A stretch of DNA of 64,000 nt from Chitinophagaceae bacterium (lineage in GTDB: Bacteria > Bacteroidota > Bacteroidia > Chitinophagales > Chitinophagaceae): the NCBI GenBank assembly GCA_016720775.1, contig JADKJX010000001.1, positions 434,001 through 498,000 of the forward strand, in the 5' to 3' direction. Under the pieces are notes generated by a model that did not search any database, was not told where the DNA came from, and saw nothing but the letters and a program-made list of their open reading frames with translations. The translations under genes and the position numbers were made by a program. Below, in pieces: positions 9,526 through 18,630 of the stretch. Within the stretch, counting starts at the first letter, position 1. Each line of letters begins with the position of its first letter.

Positions 9526-10488
9526 ATGGAAATACGTAACTGTAAAGTATGCGGAAACAGCAACGGAAATAAGCTGTATGCCGTAAAAGAAATGCAACTG
9601 GGAATGCGGGAAACATTCACTTATATGGAATGTGGTAATTGCGGCTGTATGCAATTAATGGATATTCCTGCCGACCTGGGAAAGTATTATCCCAATGAAG
9701 GGTATTACTCTTTTAACCGCGGGCTAACTTTACAAAAGCCCGGCTTGTTGCGCAGAATAAAAACATCTTACCTCCTTCAGGGAAAAAATGCATTGGTTGG
9801 CGGCCTTTTATCTGTCGGCTACAAAGTTCCCGACTATTACTCCTGGATGAAAATACCGGGAATAAAATATGATGATGCCATACTGGATATTGGAACGGGT
9901 AATGGCAGTTTGCTGTCAACACTTTTCAGCCTTGGCTTTACAAACCTTACCGGGATCGATCCTTTTATAGATAAGGATATGCAGGTTGGCTCCATCAACA
10001 TTTATAAGAAAAGCATTTTTGAAACAGAAGGTCAGTATGATTACCTGATGCTGCACCATGCCTTTGAACACATGGATGAACCATTGAAGGTTTTACAGCA
10101 ATTATATAAACTGGTTAAGAAAGGAAAATATGTTTTGATACGGACACCGGTGATGGGCATGTACAGCTGGAAAAAATACGGAACTAACTGGATGGACCTG
10201 GATGCACCCAGGCATATCATCATTCATTCTTTAAAAAGTATGCAGTTGCTTGCAGCGCAGGCGGGGTATGAATTAAGAAAGACCGTGTTTGATGGCAATT
10301 ACATGAGCCTGATCGGCAGCGACCAGTATGCAAAAGATATTGCACTGCCCGACCCCAACTCCTACATGGTAAATAAACCGGCATCGGGTTACAACAAAGA
10401 AGATGTTGAGAAGTTCAAGTCAATTACCATTCAAAATAATAAAGAACAACAGGCAGACCAGGCGGCGTTTTATTTATTCAAACCCTGA
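9526..10488 (+). CDS. SAM-dependent methyltransferase with N-terminal zinc-ribbon
   Basis: 320 residues. The N-terminus has two Cys pairs (CKVCGNSNG and CGNCGCMQL) that would bind zinc, as in sugar-modifying C- and O-methyltransferases. The class I SAM-binding motif is DDAILDIGTGNGSLLSTL, followed by GIDPF and the post-motif HHAFEHMDEPLKVLQQL, typical of the Methyltransf_23 group. The gene opens a run of surface-polysaccharide genes, so sugar methylation is a reasonable inference; the substrate is unknown. It converges with the GT2 gene downstream. Confidence 0.82.
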   Translation: MEIRNCKVCGNSNGNKLYAVKEMQLGMRETFTYMECGNCGCMQLMDIPADLGKYYPNEGYYSFNRGLTLQKPGLLRRIKTSYLLQGKNALVGGLLSVGYKVPDYYSWMKIPGIKYDDAILDIGTGNGSLLSTLFSLGFTNLTGIDPFIDKDMQVGSINIYKKSIFETEGQYDYLMLHHAFEHMDEPLKVLQQLYKLVKKGKYVLIRTPVMGMYSWKKYGTNWMDLDAPRHIIIHSLKSMQLLAAQAGYELRKTVFDGNYMSLIGSDQYAKDIALPDPNSYMVNKPASGYNKEDVEKFKSITIQNNKEQQADQAAFYLFKP

Positions 10489-10513
10489 GTGATCTTCCGG
10501 TAGCATCTTTTCA

Positions 10514-11419
10514 TTAGTATCTTCGACCAGTCTGTTTGCTTGATGATGATATGGGGAATTGGTTTTGAGAATCGATGATATCCTGAATATGATCCGGTAA
10601 CTGTCCATTGTAACCAAGCTCCCCGATCATTTCGATGCTCTTTATATGAAACCTTCTTACAAGATTCCACACACAGTGAAATACGTATTCGTGCTGCAAT
10701 AAAAGATTCGACGGAAACCTGGAAAGCAACAAAAGATATTCCGGCACCTCGATCCTGGGATTTTTATAAAGACTGCTGGTAACCTGTGTTTCATCGGTCC
10801 CGATATTCACCAGCATTTCGTCCAGGTAAACATAGCCGGGGTGTTTGATAAAGTAACGGATATAAAAATCAACATCCGTCACCCACCGGAAATTGAGGTC
10901 GTATAATATATCATCATCTTTCCGGTGCATGGTGGTTGGCGGGTGCCCGATCACATTCAGAAATAAAAGATTGAGGGTATTGTCTTCCAGCATCTTTTTT
11001 TTCCAGCCTTTTAAAAATTCATTTACCTGCTTACCTGATCCGGAGTAAATGTTGTTACATGCCGAAAAAATAAAGTTGCATGTTGCATTCCGGGCAGCAT
11101 CAGCAAATTTCTGTAAAGAAGTGGCTGAAGAAAACCAATCATCGTCGTGCATGATCTTTATCCATTCGCCGGTAGCCTTACCCATAACCAGGTTGAAATT
11201 TGCAGGCGTGCCTGCGGCAGGAATATTATGCCAATACCTTATGGGGATCAAATCCCTGTACCGGTCAATAAGTTGTGTAACTGCATCATCGGGGCTGTCG
11301 TCGGAAACAACCACTTCATAATCTGTGAACGTTTGTATACGTACCGACTCCAGTAGTCTTTCCAGGTGAGCCGCTCTTTTATATGCCGGAATGCAAATAG
11401 AAATAAACGGTTTTTTCAT
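10514..11419 (-). CDS. Glycosyltransferase family 2
   Basis: 301 residues with the GT-A fold start SICIPAYKRAAHLERLLESV, the nucleotide-binding VVVSDDSPDDAV and the metal-binding segment IKIMHDDDWF (Asp triple in place of a plain DxD). A later basic/aromatic region (RWVDFYI-like RWVTDVDFYIRYF) is probably acceptor-facing. No membrane segment is evident. It is followed 14 bp upstream by a C-methyltransferase-like gene on the same strand, so both probably act on one surface glycan. Which sugar it transfers cannot be told. Confidence 0.85.
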   Translation of the reverse strand: MKKPFISICIPAYKRAAHLERLLESVRIQTFTDYEVVVSDDSPDDAVTQLIDRYRDLIPIRYWHNIPAAGTPANFNLVMGKATGEWIKIMHDDDWFSSATSLQKFADAARNATCNFIFSACNNIYSGSGKQVNEFLKGWKKKMLEDNTLNLLFLNVIGHPPTTMHRKDDDILYDLNFRWVTDVDFYIRYFIKHPGYVYLDEMLVNIGTDETQVTSSLYKNPRIEVPEYLLLLSRFPSNLLLQHEYVFHCVWNLVRRFHIKSIEMIGELGYNGQLPDHIQDIIDSQNQFPISSSSKQTGRRY

Positions 11420-11433
11420 AAAGATTACCCGGT

Positions 11434-12660
11434 CTAATTAATTTCCAGTTCGGGAATATAGGTTACCAGTTTTGCCCCCCATTCTTTGGTAAAGGCAAGT
11501 TTGCTGACGATCTCTTTTTTAAAGTTCCAGGGTAATATGATGATGATGTCTGGCCGGCTGTTATCAAAATAACTGCGGGAAACCACCGGCACATGGCTTT
11601 GCGGAAGATATTTCCCCTGTTTAAAAGGCGTGTCATCAACAATACATTCAATAATGTCCGGCCGTATTCCGCAGTAATTAAGAAAGGTGTTGCCCTTCGC
11701 CGCCGCACCAAAGGCAATGATCTTTTTGCCTTCCTGCTTTTGAGAAATGATGTACGTAAGAAATTTATTTTTTATGTCATTGGCGCTTTCCTGGAAACCG
11801 GTGTAGGAGTCAATGCGGTTAATGCCATTACGGATCTCGGTGCTTAGAAGATCTTTAACACGGCCGGTTATGGGCAACGCTTCATTTTCTTTATGCCTGA
11901 TATATACCCGTAGTGATCCGCCATGTGTTTCCAGTTCTTCCACATCAAACACTTCAAAACCGTGAAACCGGAACATGTTGCAGATGAAATAAAAAGAAAA
12001 ATAAGAGAAATGCTCGTGGTAAATGGTATCGAACTCTTTCTTTTCTATCAGCCGGGCAAGGTGTGGAAATTCAAAGGTCATTACCCCGCCGGGATTAAGC
12101 AATACTTTCAATCCCCTAACAAAATCGTTGAGGTTGGGTACATGCGCCAGTACGTTATTTCCAAGAATAAGATCGGGGCTTATTTTTTGTGCAGCTAATT
12201 TATAAGCCAACTCTTCGCTGAAAAATTCAACCAGCGTATTGATCCCTTTATTGATGGCAATTTGTGCAGTACTGTCCGTAGGTTCAATGCCCAGGCAGGG
12301 AATGTTTTTTTCTTTAAAGTACTGCAGCAGGTATCCGTCGTTGGATGCAATTTCCACCACCAGGGAACTATTGGTCAATTTAAAATCAGCGATCATCTTT
12401 TCTACATACTTCTTGCTATGCTGAAGCCAGAAATCCGAAACGGAGGAAAAGTATACATACTCAGCCGAGAATATCTCTTCTTTTTTCTGGTATTCATCCA
12501 CCTGCACCAAAAAGCAGTTGTCACAAACCAATACCTTGAGCGGATAAATGGTTTCTCCCTTATTTAACTGTTCGGCGGTTAAAAAGGCATTTGAAACGGC
12601 CATGCTGCCCAGGTCGATAAGTATATTGTTTATTTTTTTACTGCAGAACCTACATTTCAT
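11434..12660 (-). CDS. NDP-sugar C-methyltransferase-like protein
   Basis: 408 residues in three parts: an N-terminal zinc-binding domain with CRFCSKK and CDNCFLVQVDEYQ, a central SAM-binding domain (VVEIASNDGYLLQYF, then LGIEPTDSTAQIA and GNNVLAHVPNLNDFVRG), and a C-terminal half with IIAFGAAAKGNTFLNYCGI and VDDTPFKQGKYLPQSHVPV. This order (Methyltransf_13, Methyltransf_23, Methyltransf_14) is that of TylC3/NovU-type enzymes, which C-methylate keto-deoxysugars in dTDP-sugar pathways. No dTDP-sugar synthesis genes are in the window. It is expressed with the GT2 gene downstream. Confidence 0.85.
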   Translation of the reverse strand: MKCRFCSKKINNILIDLGSMAVSNAFLTAEQLNKGETIYPLKVLVCDNCFLVQVDEYQKKEEIFSAEYVYFSSVSDFWLQHSKKYVEKMIADFKLTNSSLVVEIASNDGYLLQYFKEKNIPCLGIEPTDSTAQIAINKGINTLVEFFSEELAYKLAAQKISPDLILGNNVLAHVPNLNDFVRGLKVLLNPGGVMTFEFPHLARLIEKKEFDTIYHEHFSYFSFYFICNMFRFHGFEVFDVEELETHGGSLRVYIRHKENEALPITGRVKDLLSTEIRNGINRIDSYTGFQESANDIKNKFLTYIISQKQEGKKIIAFGAAAKGNTFLNYCGIRPDIIECIVDDTPFKQGKYLPQSHVPVVSRSYFDNSRPDIIIILPWNFKKEIVSKLAFTKEWGAKLVTYIPELEIN

Positions 12661-12793
12661 ATTGGCTGATAGTTTGGTTGGGTTGCGTGGTTACGCAAGT
12701 TAATAAAAACATTATTGCACCGGTCAAAGATACAGCCCGGGCACCAAAATGCTTACTTGTGCTGGTGTTGGTTTTGTAGGTAAATTTGCAACC

Positions 12794-13570
12794 ATGCACA
12801 TACCTGAAGTTTCCATTAAATCGCTTGAACAGTTTTTTGATAAAATTGTGGTAGTATCTGTGCCGCGGTTTACAGACAGGCATAAGAAAGTAAAGCAGCA
12901 ACTGGAAGGACTGTCTTTTGATTTTTTCTGGGGCGCAGATAAGCTGGAACTGAATGAAGAGCTGTTGAAAGAAGACGGAACCTATGATGAGGTTCAAACA
13001 AAAAAAAACCAGCGGCAGGGAAAAGCGCTGAACCTCGGTGAAATTGCCTGCTCACTTTCCCATCGTATGCTGTATGAAGAGATGATAAAGCAGCAGTGGA
13101 AAAAAGTACTGGTGCTGGAAGATGATGTACTTGGCCTTACTGATAACATGGCGGTATTACCACAGGCTTTAAAAGAGCTTCCTGCTGATTGGGAACTGGT
13201 TTACCTGGGATACCTGAAACATGAGCAGGTAACAGCAGGGCTAAAGGCAAAACAATTTTTTTATAAAATACTCAGCGGGCTCGGTTTGATGCGGTGGAAC
13301 TTTACCATGGTAAGCAACCTGTTGCCAAAACCGTACAGTAAGCATTTAAAAAGAGCCGGTTTTCACGATTGCACCCATGCTTATGCAATTACTTTATCTG
13401 CAGCAAAAAAATTACTGGCTGCGCAAACACCCGTTGTTTACCGGGCAGACGACCTGTTGAGTTCAACGGTCATGAAAGGAGAACTGAAAGCCTTTGTAAC
13501 CGAGCCTAAATTCTTCGACCAGGAAATCTTTCACAATGCGGCAACGGGATCAGAGATCAGGAATTCTTAA
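12794..13570 (+). CDS. Glycosyltransferase family 25 (LPS-type)
   Basis: 258 residues. The domain begins FFDKIVVVSVPRFTDRHKKV, the GT25 opening, and continues with FDFFWGADK, LNLGEIACSLSHRMLYEEM and the acidic VLVLEDDVLGL that stands for the DxD-type site. These enzymes add galactose or related sugars to LPS. The chosen start (MHIPEVSIKSLEQ) sits just before the domain; an ATG 15 codons upstream would add a Cys/Gly-rich stretch with no homology expected. TAAATTTG lies 6 nt before the chosen ATG, so a nearly leaderless transcript is possible. Confidence 0.8.
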   Translation: MHIPEVSIKSLEQFFDKIVVVSVPRFTDRHKKVKQQLEGLSFDFFWGADKLELNEELLKEDGTYDEVQTKKNQRQGKALNLGEIACSLSHRMLYEEMIKQQWKKVLVLEDDVLGLTDNMAVLPQALKELPADWELVYLGYLKHEQVTAGLKAKQFFYKILSGLGLMRWNFTMVSNLLPKPYSKHLKRAGFHDCTHAYAITLSAAKKLLAAQTPVVYRADDLLSSTVMKGELKAFVTEPKFFDQEIFHNAATGSEIRNS

Positions 13571-13588
13571 AGGAACAGAAGAGCCACT

Positions 13589-14311
13589 TTATTTCATCGC
13601 ATCGATTTGCCTCTTCAGCGATGCAGCCATCTTTTCATTTACTTTCTTAAGCTCTTCATATTGCTGCAGGGCGCCTTCCTTATTTTTTAATTCCGTATAA
13701 CAAAGGCCGGTATATAATAATGCAACATCAACGACCGATACGGCCAGGTTTTTCTTAAACTGTTCAATACCTTCCTTAAACTTCCCGGTCCGCCGGTAAG
13801 CATGTCCCAGTTCACTGTATGCCGGTCTGTACGTATTATCTATATCGAGTGCTTTAACAGCAGGAGGAATGGCTTTTTCATATTCAGCCTTGGCATTATA
13901 ACACCAGGCGATGCTGTAGTAAGTGACTTTGTTCAGGCTGTCTGTTTTCAGTGCAGATTGGTAACAGATAAGCGCCGAATCATAATTCGGTTTCACATCC
14001 CGGTAAAAATTTCCCAGGGCAAGAAGTGCCGGTACCATGGAAGGGTTAATAGAGATTGCCTTGTTAAAATACCATACTGCACTATCGGGGCTGGTGGTTC
14101 TTGCATAGATGCCCCCCAGTTCTACGTAGGCAGAATCAAATTTTTTATCAAGTGCAATAGCTTTTTTGAACGATCCCATCGCTTCCAGGAACATATTTTT
14201 ATTCTTTTGGTCTAAGCCGGCCCTGTAAAAACTTTTTGCATTATAGGGCTGTGAAAATGCAGCAGAAATGGTAAATAAAGTAATGAGGAGAGATAAAAAA
14301 TTTTTCATCAT
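13589..14311 (-). CDS. Secreted TPR-repeat protein
   Basis: 240 residues with a cleavable signal peptide (MMKNFLSLLITLFTISAAFSQ, probable cut after Ser-Gln-type end). The remainder is about five tetratricopeptide repeats, e.g. AMGSFKKAIALDKKFDSAYV, AVWYFNKAISINPSMVPALL, ALICYQSALKTD, AIPPAVKALDIDNTYRPAYS and GIEQFKKNL. The TPR superhelix mediates protein binding, here in the periplasm or outer membrane. No catalytic domain is present and the partner is unknown. It is divergent from the small membrane protein gene at 14433. Confidence 0.8.
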   Translation of the reverse strand: MMKNFLSLLITLFTISAAFSQPYNAKSFYRAGLDQKNKNMFLEAMGSFKKAIALDKKFDSAYVELGGIYARTTSPDSAVWYFNKAISINPSMVPALLALGNFYRDVKPNYDSALICYQSALKTDSLNKVTYYSIAWCYNAKAEYEKAIPPAVKALDIDNTYRPAYSELGHAYRRTGKFKEGIEQFKKNLAVSVVDVALLYTGLCYTELKNKEGALQQYEELKKVNEKMAASLKRQIDAMK

Positions 14312-14415
14312 ATTTCAATTGTATTTACTGCAAAGTAAAGCCATCTGTGGTTTTTTTAAGCAACCCGGCCCATTATTTTCTGTTAAACATTGTATTCCGA
14401 TAGGCTTTACTGCCG

Positions 14416-14423
14416 TACCTTTG
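14416..14423 (+). promoter_or_regulatory. -7 promoter element for the 14433 gene
   Basis: TACCTTTG matches TAnnTTTG exactly and ends 9 nt before the ATG, implying a very short leader. A TTG at 14390-14392 is 23 nt upstream, longer than the usual 19, so the -33 element is doubtful. Confidence 0.45.
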
Positions 14424-14432
14424 CCCACAGAA

Positions 14433-14684
14433 ATGAAATATTTTTTCCGCATACTACTATCTTTCTCTCTTACTCTTTTTTCCGCAGCAAATGTAGGAGC
14501 CCAATGCTCGGTTTGTACAAAAACAGCCCAGCAACTGGGAGAAAAACCGGCCCAGGGAATGAATTCGGCCATCCTTTATTTAATGATGATGCCTTTTGCC
14601 ATCGTAGGACTTATCGGTTACCGGTGGTGGAAGAACAATAAAAAATTTGAAGAACAGGAAGCATTAAAAAATACAGACAACTAA
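14433..14684 (+). CDS. Small exported membrane protein with CxxC
   Basis: 83 residues: a signal sequence (MKYFFRILLSFSLTLFSAANVGA), then CSVCTKTAQQLGEKPAQG, one transmembrane helix (AILYLMMMPFAIVGLIGYRWW) and a charged tail. The CxxC immediately after the signal peptide would face the periplasm and could be a redox or metal site (inference). Short proteins of this layout are common in Bacteroidota, but I know no assigned function. The start is the ATG directly after the -7 element; upstream in-frame codons overlap the divergent gene. Its stop overlaps the end of meaB. Confidence 0.7.
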   Translation: MKYFFRILLSFSLTLFSAANVGAQCSVCTKTAQQLGEKPAQGMNSAILYLMMMPFAIVGLIGYRWWKNNKKFEEQEALKNTDN

Positions 14685-15571
14685 TATTTTTTAATGAACC
14701 GGTATAAATTGAAACCGGCACCGGCATTTTTTATGTGTTCTTTCAGCGTTGCTTTATCTATGCCGGTCATTCTTTTTTGCTGTAAGAGGTGGTACGCTTT
14801 TTCAGCAAGCAGCCAGTATTTCTTTTCATCATCTTTTTTGTGAAGGATGATCTCATTGATATTCCTTACCAGTTCATCAATGCCTTTTTTCTGCACGGCA
14901 ATGGTTTTAATTACCGGCACCGGCATGACATGGCTGTGAAAAGCTGGCGCAAGCATCAGGCGTAAGTTTTTTACAAACAGGTCTGCATCGGGCCGGTCGG
15001 CTTTATTTACCACAAAGATGTCTGCAATTTCCATCAGGCCGGCCTTCATGGTCTGTACTTCATCTCCGGCTTCGGGCACTACTACCACAACGGTGGCATC
15101 TGCAAGTCCGGCAATTTCCACTTCACTCTGTCCCACACCAACGGTTTCAATAATAACATAATCAAAAGGGGCCGCTTTGAGCAGGTCGCTGATCTCAATG
15201 ATCTTTGGATGCAGTCCACCCAACGAACCCCTTGTTGCCAAGGAACGGATAAAGACCTTTGGATTATCATACCATTCACTCATTCGTATGCGGTCGCCCA
15301 GCAAGGCGCCTAAATTGAATGGTGAAGATGGATCAACACAAAGTACGGCAACAGATTTATCCTCACCTACCAGTTTGCCAATAAGGGCATCAACCAATGT
15401 GCTTTTGCCGGCACCGGGTGGACCAGTAATACCTATCACGGGTGTGGAAGATGTGGGGAGGTCTTGCAAAAGTTCTTCATAGCCCGGTACTTCATTTTCG
15501 ATACAGGAAATGCAACGGGCCAGTGTTTTACTGTTGCCATGTTTTATTTCTTTTAATTGATGTTGCCACAT
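14681..15571 (-). CDS. meaB: Methylmalonyl-CoA mutase-associated GTPase MeaB
   Basis: 296-residue G3E-family GTPase that gates cofactor B12 loading and protects methylmalonyl-CoA mutase. Motifs: Walker A GITGPPGAGKSTLVDALI, the base/Mg region LCVDPSSPFNLGALLGDRIRM, SLATRGSLGG, IIETVGVGQSEVEIAGLAD (switch II region) and NKADRPDAD (G4). The N-terminal helix GNSKTLARCISCIEN and C-terminal dimerisation arm are present. The mutase genes themselves are not in the window. Confidence 0.95.
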   Translation of the reverse strand: MWQHQLKEIKHGNSKTLARCISCIENEVPGYEELLQDLPTSSTPVIGITGPPGAGKSTLVDALIGKLVGEDKSVAVLCVDPSSPFNLGALLGDRIRMSEWYDNPKVFIRSLATRGSLGGLHPKIIEISDLLKAAPFDYVIIETVGVGQSEVEIAGLADATVVVVVPEAGDEVQTMKAGLMEIADIFVVNKADRPDADLFVKNLRLMLAPAFHSHVMPVPVIKTIAVQKKGIDELVRNINEIILHKKDDEKKYWLLAEKAYHLLQQKRMTGIDKATLKEHIKNAGAGFNLYRFIKKY

Positions 15572-15611
15572 AAAACAAAGTTGACTGGAAAAAAATCAAC
15601 TTCCAAAAAAT

Positions 15612-15650
15612 TGTCAGTATGACCAATGTCAGTTAAGGTACTGACATTGG
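15612..15650. promoter_or_regulatory. Operator-like dyad with a third half-site
   Basis: CCAATGTCAGT (15623-15633) and ACTGACATTGG (15640-15650) form a perfect 11-bp inverted repeat around a 6-nt spacer. A third TGTCAGT lies at 15612-15618 in direct orientation. The site is 49 bp upstream of the glycosyltransferase start at 15700 and 41 bp upstream of divergent meaB, so it could control either. It has no T-run, so a terminator is unlikely. Confidence 0.6.
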
Positions 15651-15699
15651 GTATAAAAGGCGCATGTGCACTTTAATAATTTTAGTTTAAATATTAGGT

Positions 15700-16533
15700 A
15701 TGATTCCCAATATTATTCATTTTATATTTGGTATGGCACCTGATTTTGGAGGAATGCCTTTTTCCCTGGTGAATTATCTTGCTATCAAATCGGCGGTAGA
15801 GATAAATAAACCGGATGCAGTTCTTTTTCATTATGACTTTGAACCCCGGGGAAGTTGGTGGGAAAAATCGAAACCGCTGCTTACGCTTAATAAAATAAAA
15901 GCTCCTGAAAGTTTTATGGGCAGGCCTCTTTACCATGTAGCACATAAAGCAGATGTGGTAAGATTGCTGGCATTAAAAGAAACGGGAGGCATTTATATTG
16001 ATCTTGATTCCATCTGTGTAAAACCCCTGCAGGAATTTCTAGGCCATTCTTTTGTTATCGGGCAGGAGCAGAAGCCTGAATACATTCCAAAGAACTGGAG
16101 GCAAAAATATAAGTATGCTTTCAGGAATTATTTTCACTTAATTGATACGAATACTATTACCGGGTTGTGTAACGCCGTATTGCTGTCAGAAAAAAACAGC
16201 GAATTTGTGAATTTATGGCTTGATACGTATGCATCCTTCCGTTCAAAGGGTCATGATAAATACTGGAATGAGCATTCTGTTCGTGTTCCGCAGCAACTGG
16301 CAGAAAAATATCCGGACAAAGTGACCATTTTGGATCCATATGCATTTTATTATCCCTTGTATAATAAACCAGGACTGGAAGACATGTTTGAAAAAGTCAC
16401 ACCCTTCCCCAAGGCTTACTTACATCATCTTTGGGAGCATTTTTCGTGGGATGATTATTTAAGCCACCTGACCGGAAAAGATATTTTTGAAACCGACACT
16501 ACCTATAACTGCATTGCCAGGAAATATTTATAA
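15700..16533 (+). CDS. Glycosyltransferase with DXD sugar-binding region (GT32-like)
   Basis: 277 residues. It opens with IPNIIHFIFGM, the usual start of GT32/TcdB-like enzymes, and has the conserved AHKADVVRLLALKETGGIYIDLDS block, where DLD is the metal-binding DxD. Later conserved elements are GLCNAVLLSEKNSEF and a C-terminal YLHHLWEHFSW. Family members transfer Gal, Glc or Man residues to capsule or O-antigen. It lies first in a two-gene unit with a GT4 gene 11 bp downstream, beneath the dyad at 15623. By eye this stretch is more AT-rich than the housekeeping genes. Confidence 0.85.
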   Translation: MIPNIIHFIFGMAPDFGGMPFSLVNYLAIKSAVEINKPDAVLFHYDFEPRGSWWEKSKPLLTLNKIKAPESFMGRPLYHVAHKADVVRLLALKETGGIYIDLDSICVKPLQEFLGHSFVIGQEQKPEYIPKNWRQKYKYAFRNYFHLIDTNTITGLCNAVLLSEKNSEFVNLWLDTYASFRSKGHDKYWNEHSVRVPQQLAEKYPDKVTILDPYAFYYPLYNKPGLEDMFEKVTPFPKAYLHHLWEHFSWDDYLSHLTGKDIFETDTTYNCIARKYL

Positions 16534-16544
16534 AACAAATTACC

Positions 16545-17679
16545 ATGAAGATTGGTTTTGCCGGCAGGTGGAGTCCATTGGATAAGACTGCCTGGTCCGG
16601 TACTTATTTTTATGCTTACCAGGCAATTAAAAAAATCGGGGAGGTTCAGATCTTACACTATACATGGCCCTGGTATATAAGAGAGGAATTGATCTTTCAT
16701 AAACAAATTCAAAAACTGCATAACAGAAAAATTGCAGTAGAGTTTTTGCGGGGGTATGCAAAATGGTTCAGCAAAAAATTAGAGAAAGAATTGTGTAACA
16801 TAAAACCGGATGTGTTATTTGTGCCGGGAGCTCCACAACTTATTGCGTATTGCAACACCCGTGTACCAATCATATATATGGCAGATGCCACGTTTAAACA
16901 ACTACAGGGATATTATGATTCTTTTGGTAACCTGGCCCCATATAACATACAACAGGGAATTGAAATGGACCGCAGTGCCATTAATAATGCAGCACATTGC
17001 ATGCTGGCTTCAGATTGGGCAAAGCAATCTGTCATGAATGATTATCACATACCTGAAAATAAAATTACCGTACAGCCCCTTGGTGCCAACCTGGATTTAA
17101 TACCTGCAGTTTCGGAGTTGAAAAAAGAAAAAAATAAGACCTGTCAGCTGCTCTTCATGGGCGTTGAATGGGAAAGGAAGGGAGGGCAGATTGCTTTGGA
17201 TACATTTTATGCCTTGCAAAAAAAAGGGATCCAGGTACAATTGAAAATTGTTGGCTGTCAGCCACCGCTATTTATCAGTGATAAAAAATGTTACAGTTAT
17301 CCCGTTCATTAATAAAAGTGTAAAAGAAGAAGCTGACCGGTTATATAACATCCTGCTCCAAACAGATTTTTTACTTCTGCCTACCAGGGCAGAATGTGCC
17401 GGCATCGTTTTTTGTGAGGCAAGCGCATTTGGAATTCCTTCTATTACCACAGACACCGGTGGTGTTAGCACCTATGTACAGAACGGGATAAATGGCTTTA
17501 CATTACCAATATCTTCAGGCGCTGAAGCATATGCAGATAAAATTCTGGATCTGTATTCTAAGGAGGATGCTTACCGTCAGCTTTGTATCAGCAGCAGAAA
17601 TAAATATGACGCCACATTAAACTGGGATGCCTGGGGAGCATCTTTTCGCCTGGTTACAGAAACGGTTTTAAACAAATAA
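16545..17679 (+). CDS. Glycosyltransferase family 4, split by a frameshift
   Basis: The N-terminal half (MKIGFAGRWSPLDKTAWSGT to KIVGCQPP, stop at 17310-17312) and the C-terminal half (INKSVKEEADRLYNILLQTD to the end) are one GT-B enzyme in two frames. The donor-site motif is in the second half: LPTRAECAGIVFCEASAFG (the E-x7-E region) and TDTGGVSTYVQNGINGF. The frames join smoothly if the A6 run at 17283-17288 is read as A5, giving ISDKNVTVIPFINK. It is either a consensus error or a switchable homopolymer in a surface-glycan gene. The acceptor and sugar are unknown. There is no signal peptide. Confidence 0.85.
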
Positions 17680-17686
17680 AAATTAT

Positions 17687-18628
17687 TTAAAGTAATCCGC
17701 TGTAACCCATCCAGTATGCATGTTTCAGGTATGAAAGCGTTACAAACAATTTCTTTTTCTTATAATGAAATATCAATTTACGGTTGTTAAATACGTAACT
17801 GAACATAGCGCCGGAAAAAGTTTTACCATCAAGTTCTTTTAAGAGGCTGGCATATTTCAGTAAAGAAGTTTTCTGTTGCTCTTTCAATAAATTCCTGTTG
17901 CAAAAGCTTTCAATAAAAGAAATGGATTGCTTTCTAAGCTCTTCATCTCTTTGCATTTTATTTTTAACAGACATGATTTGCCTTGAACTGTTACTGTTAT
18001 GTGCCCGGTGCCAGGTGAGGGTTTTGGGTATACAGCCAATATAGCCTGTTGCAGCAGCGTGCATACTCATCCACCAGTCGTAATAAATAGTATCCGGAAA
18101 AGGCACACACATGGGCAGCAGTTCTTTTTTGAACATACAGGCATGGCCATGCACAGGGCTGTTAAAAACCAGTTTGTGTACATCATCAATATTAGTATAA
18201 ACAACATCCGGGGCAGGTTTTCTGTCTGCAAAATCATTATTGCTGAAATTGCCTGACAGGGAATATATAAACAAAGAACCCTCGGGCCATGCTTTCATTA
18301 TGTATTCGATCTTATTTACTTCCCAGATATCATCCTGGTCGGCAATGGCAATAAAATCGCCCCGGCACAAGGAGAAAACCTTTTCAAAATTTTTATTATA
18401 GCCAATATTTTTTTCGTTTTGAAAAAAATGAATGCGGGAATCGTTGGCCTGCATTTCCTGAATGACCTGAACGGTATTATCTGTTGAGCAGTCATCAACA
18501 AGTACGATCTCCAGGTTTGGGTAAGTCTGTTTAACAATAGTTTCCAGTTGATCCTTTAAGTAGACGTCACCATTATAAGTGCACATGGCAACCGAAACCA
18601 GGGGATATGTATCGTTTTTTAAATGCAT
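17687..18628 (-). CDS. Glycosyltransferase family 2
   Basis: 313 residues, GT-A fold: VSVAMCTYNGDVYLKDQLETI, VLVDDCSTDNTVQVI, and the metal-binding stretch FIAIADQDDIWEVNKI with the Q-D-D form of DxD seen in rhamnosyl- and related transferases. A later FPDTIYYDWWMSMHAAATG is the ED/DxxW-type acceptor region. It lies 2 bp from the GT17 gene upstream on the same strand, so the two form an operon. Probably O-antigen or capsule assembly; the exact linkage is unknown. Confidence 0.87.
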   Translation of the reverse strand: MHLKNDTYPLVSVAMCTYNGDVYLKDQLETIVKQTYPNLEIVLVDDCSTDNTVQVIQEMQANDSRIHFFQNEKNIGYNKNFEKVFSLCRGDFIAIADQDDIWEVNKIEYIMKAWPEGSLFIYSLSGNFSNNDFADRKPAPDVVYTNIDDVHKLVFNSPVHGHACMFKKELLPMCVPFPDTIYYDWWMSMHAAATGYIGCIPKTLTWHRAHNSNSSRQIMSVKNKMQRDEELRKQSISFIESFCNRNLLKEQQKTSLLKYASLLKELDGKTFSGAMFSYVFNNRKLIFHYKKKKLFVTLSYLKHAYWMGYSGLL

Positions 18629-18630
18629 TA

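Noticed and set aside
17248..17679. Second half of the GT4 gene as an independent short glycosyltransferase
   Set aside because: It has no sensible start, overlaps the first half, and the two halves join into a normal GT-B enzyme after one base is removed.
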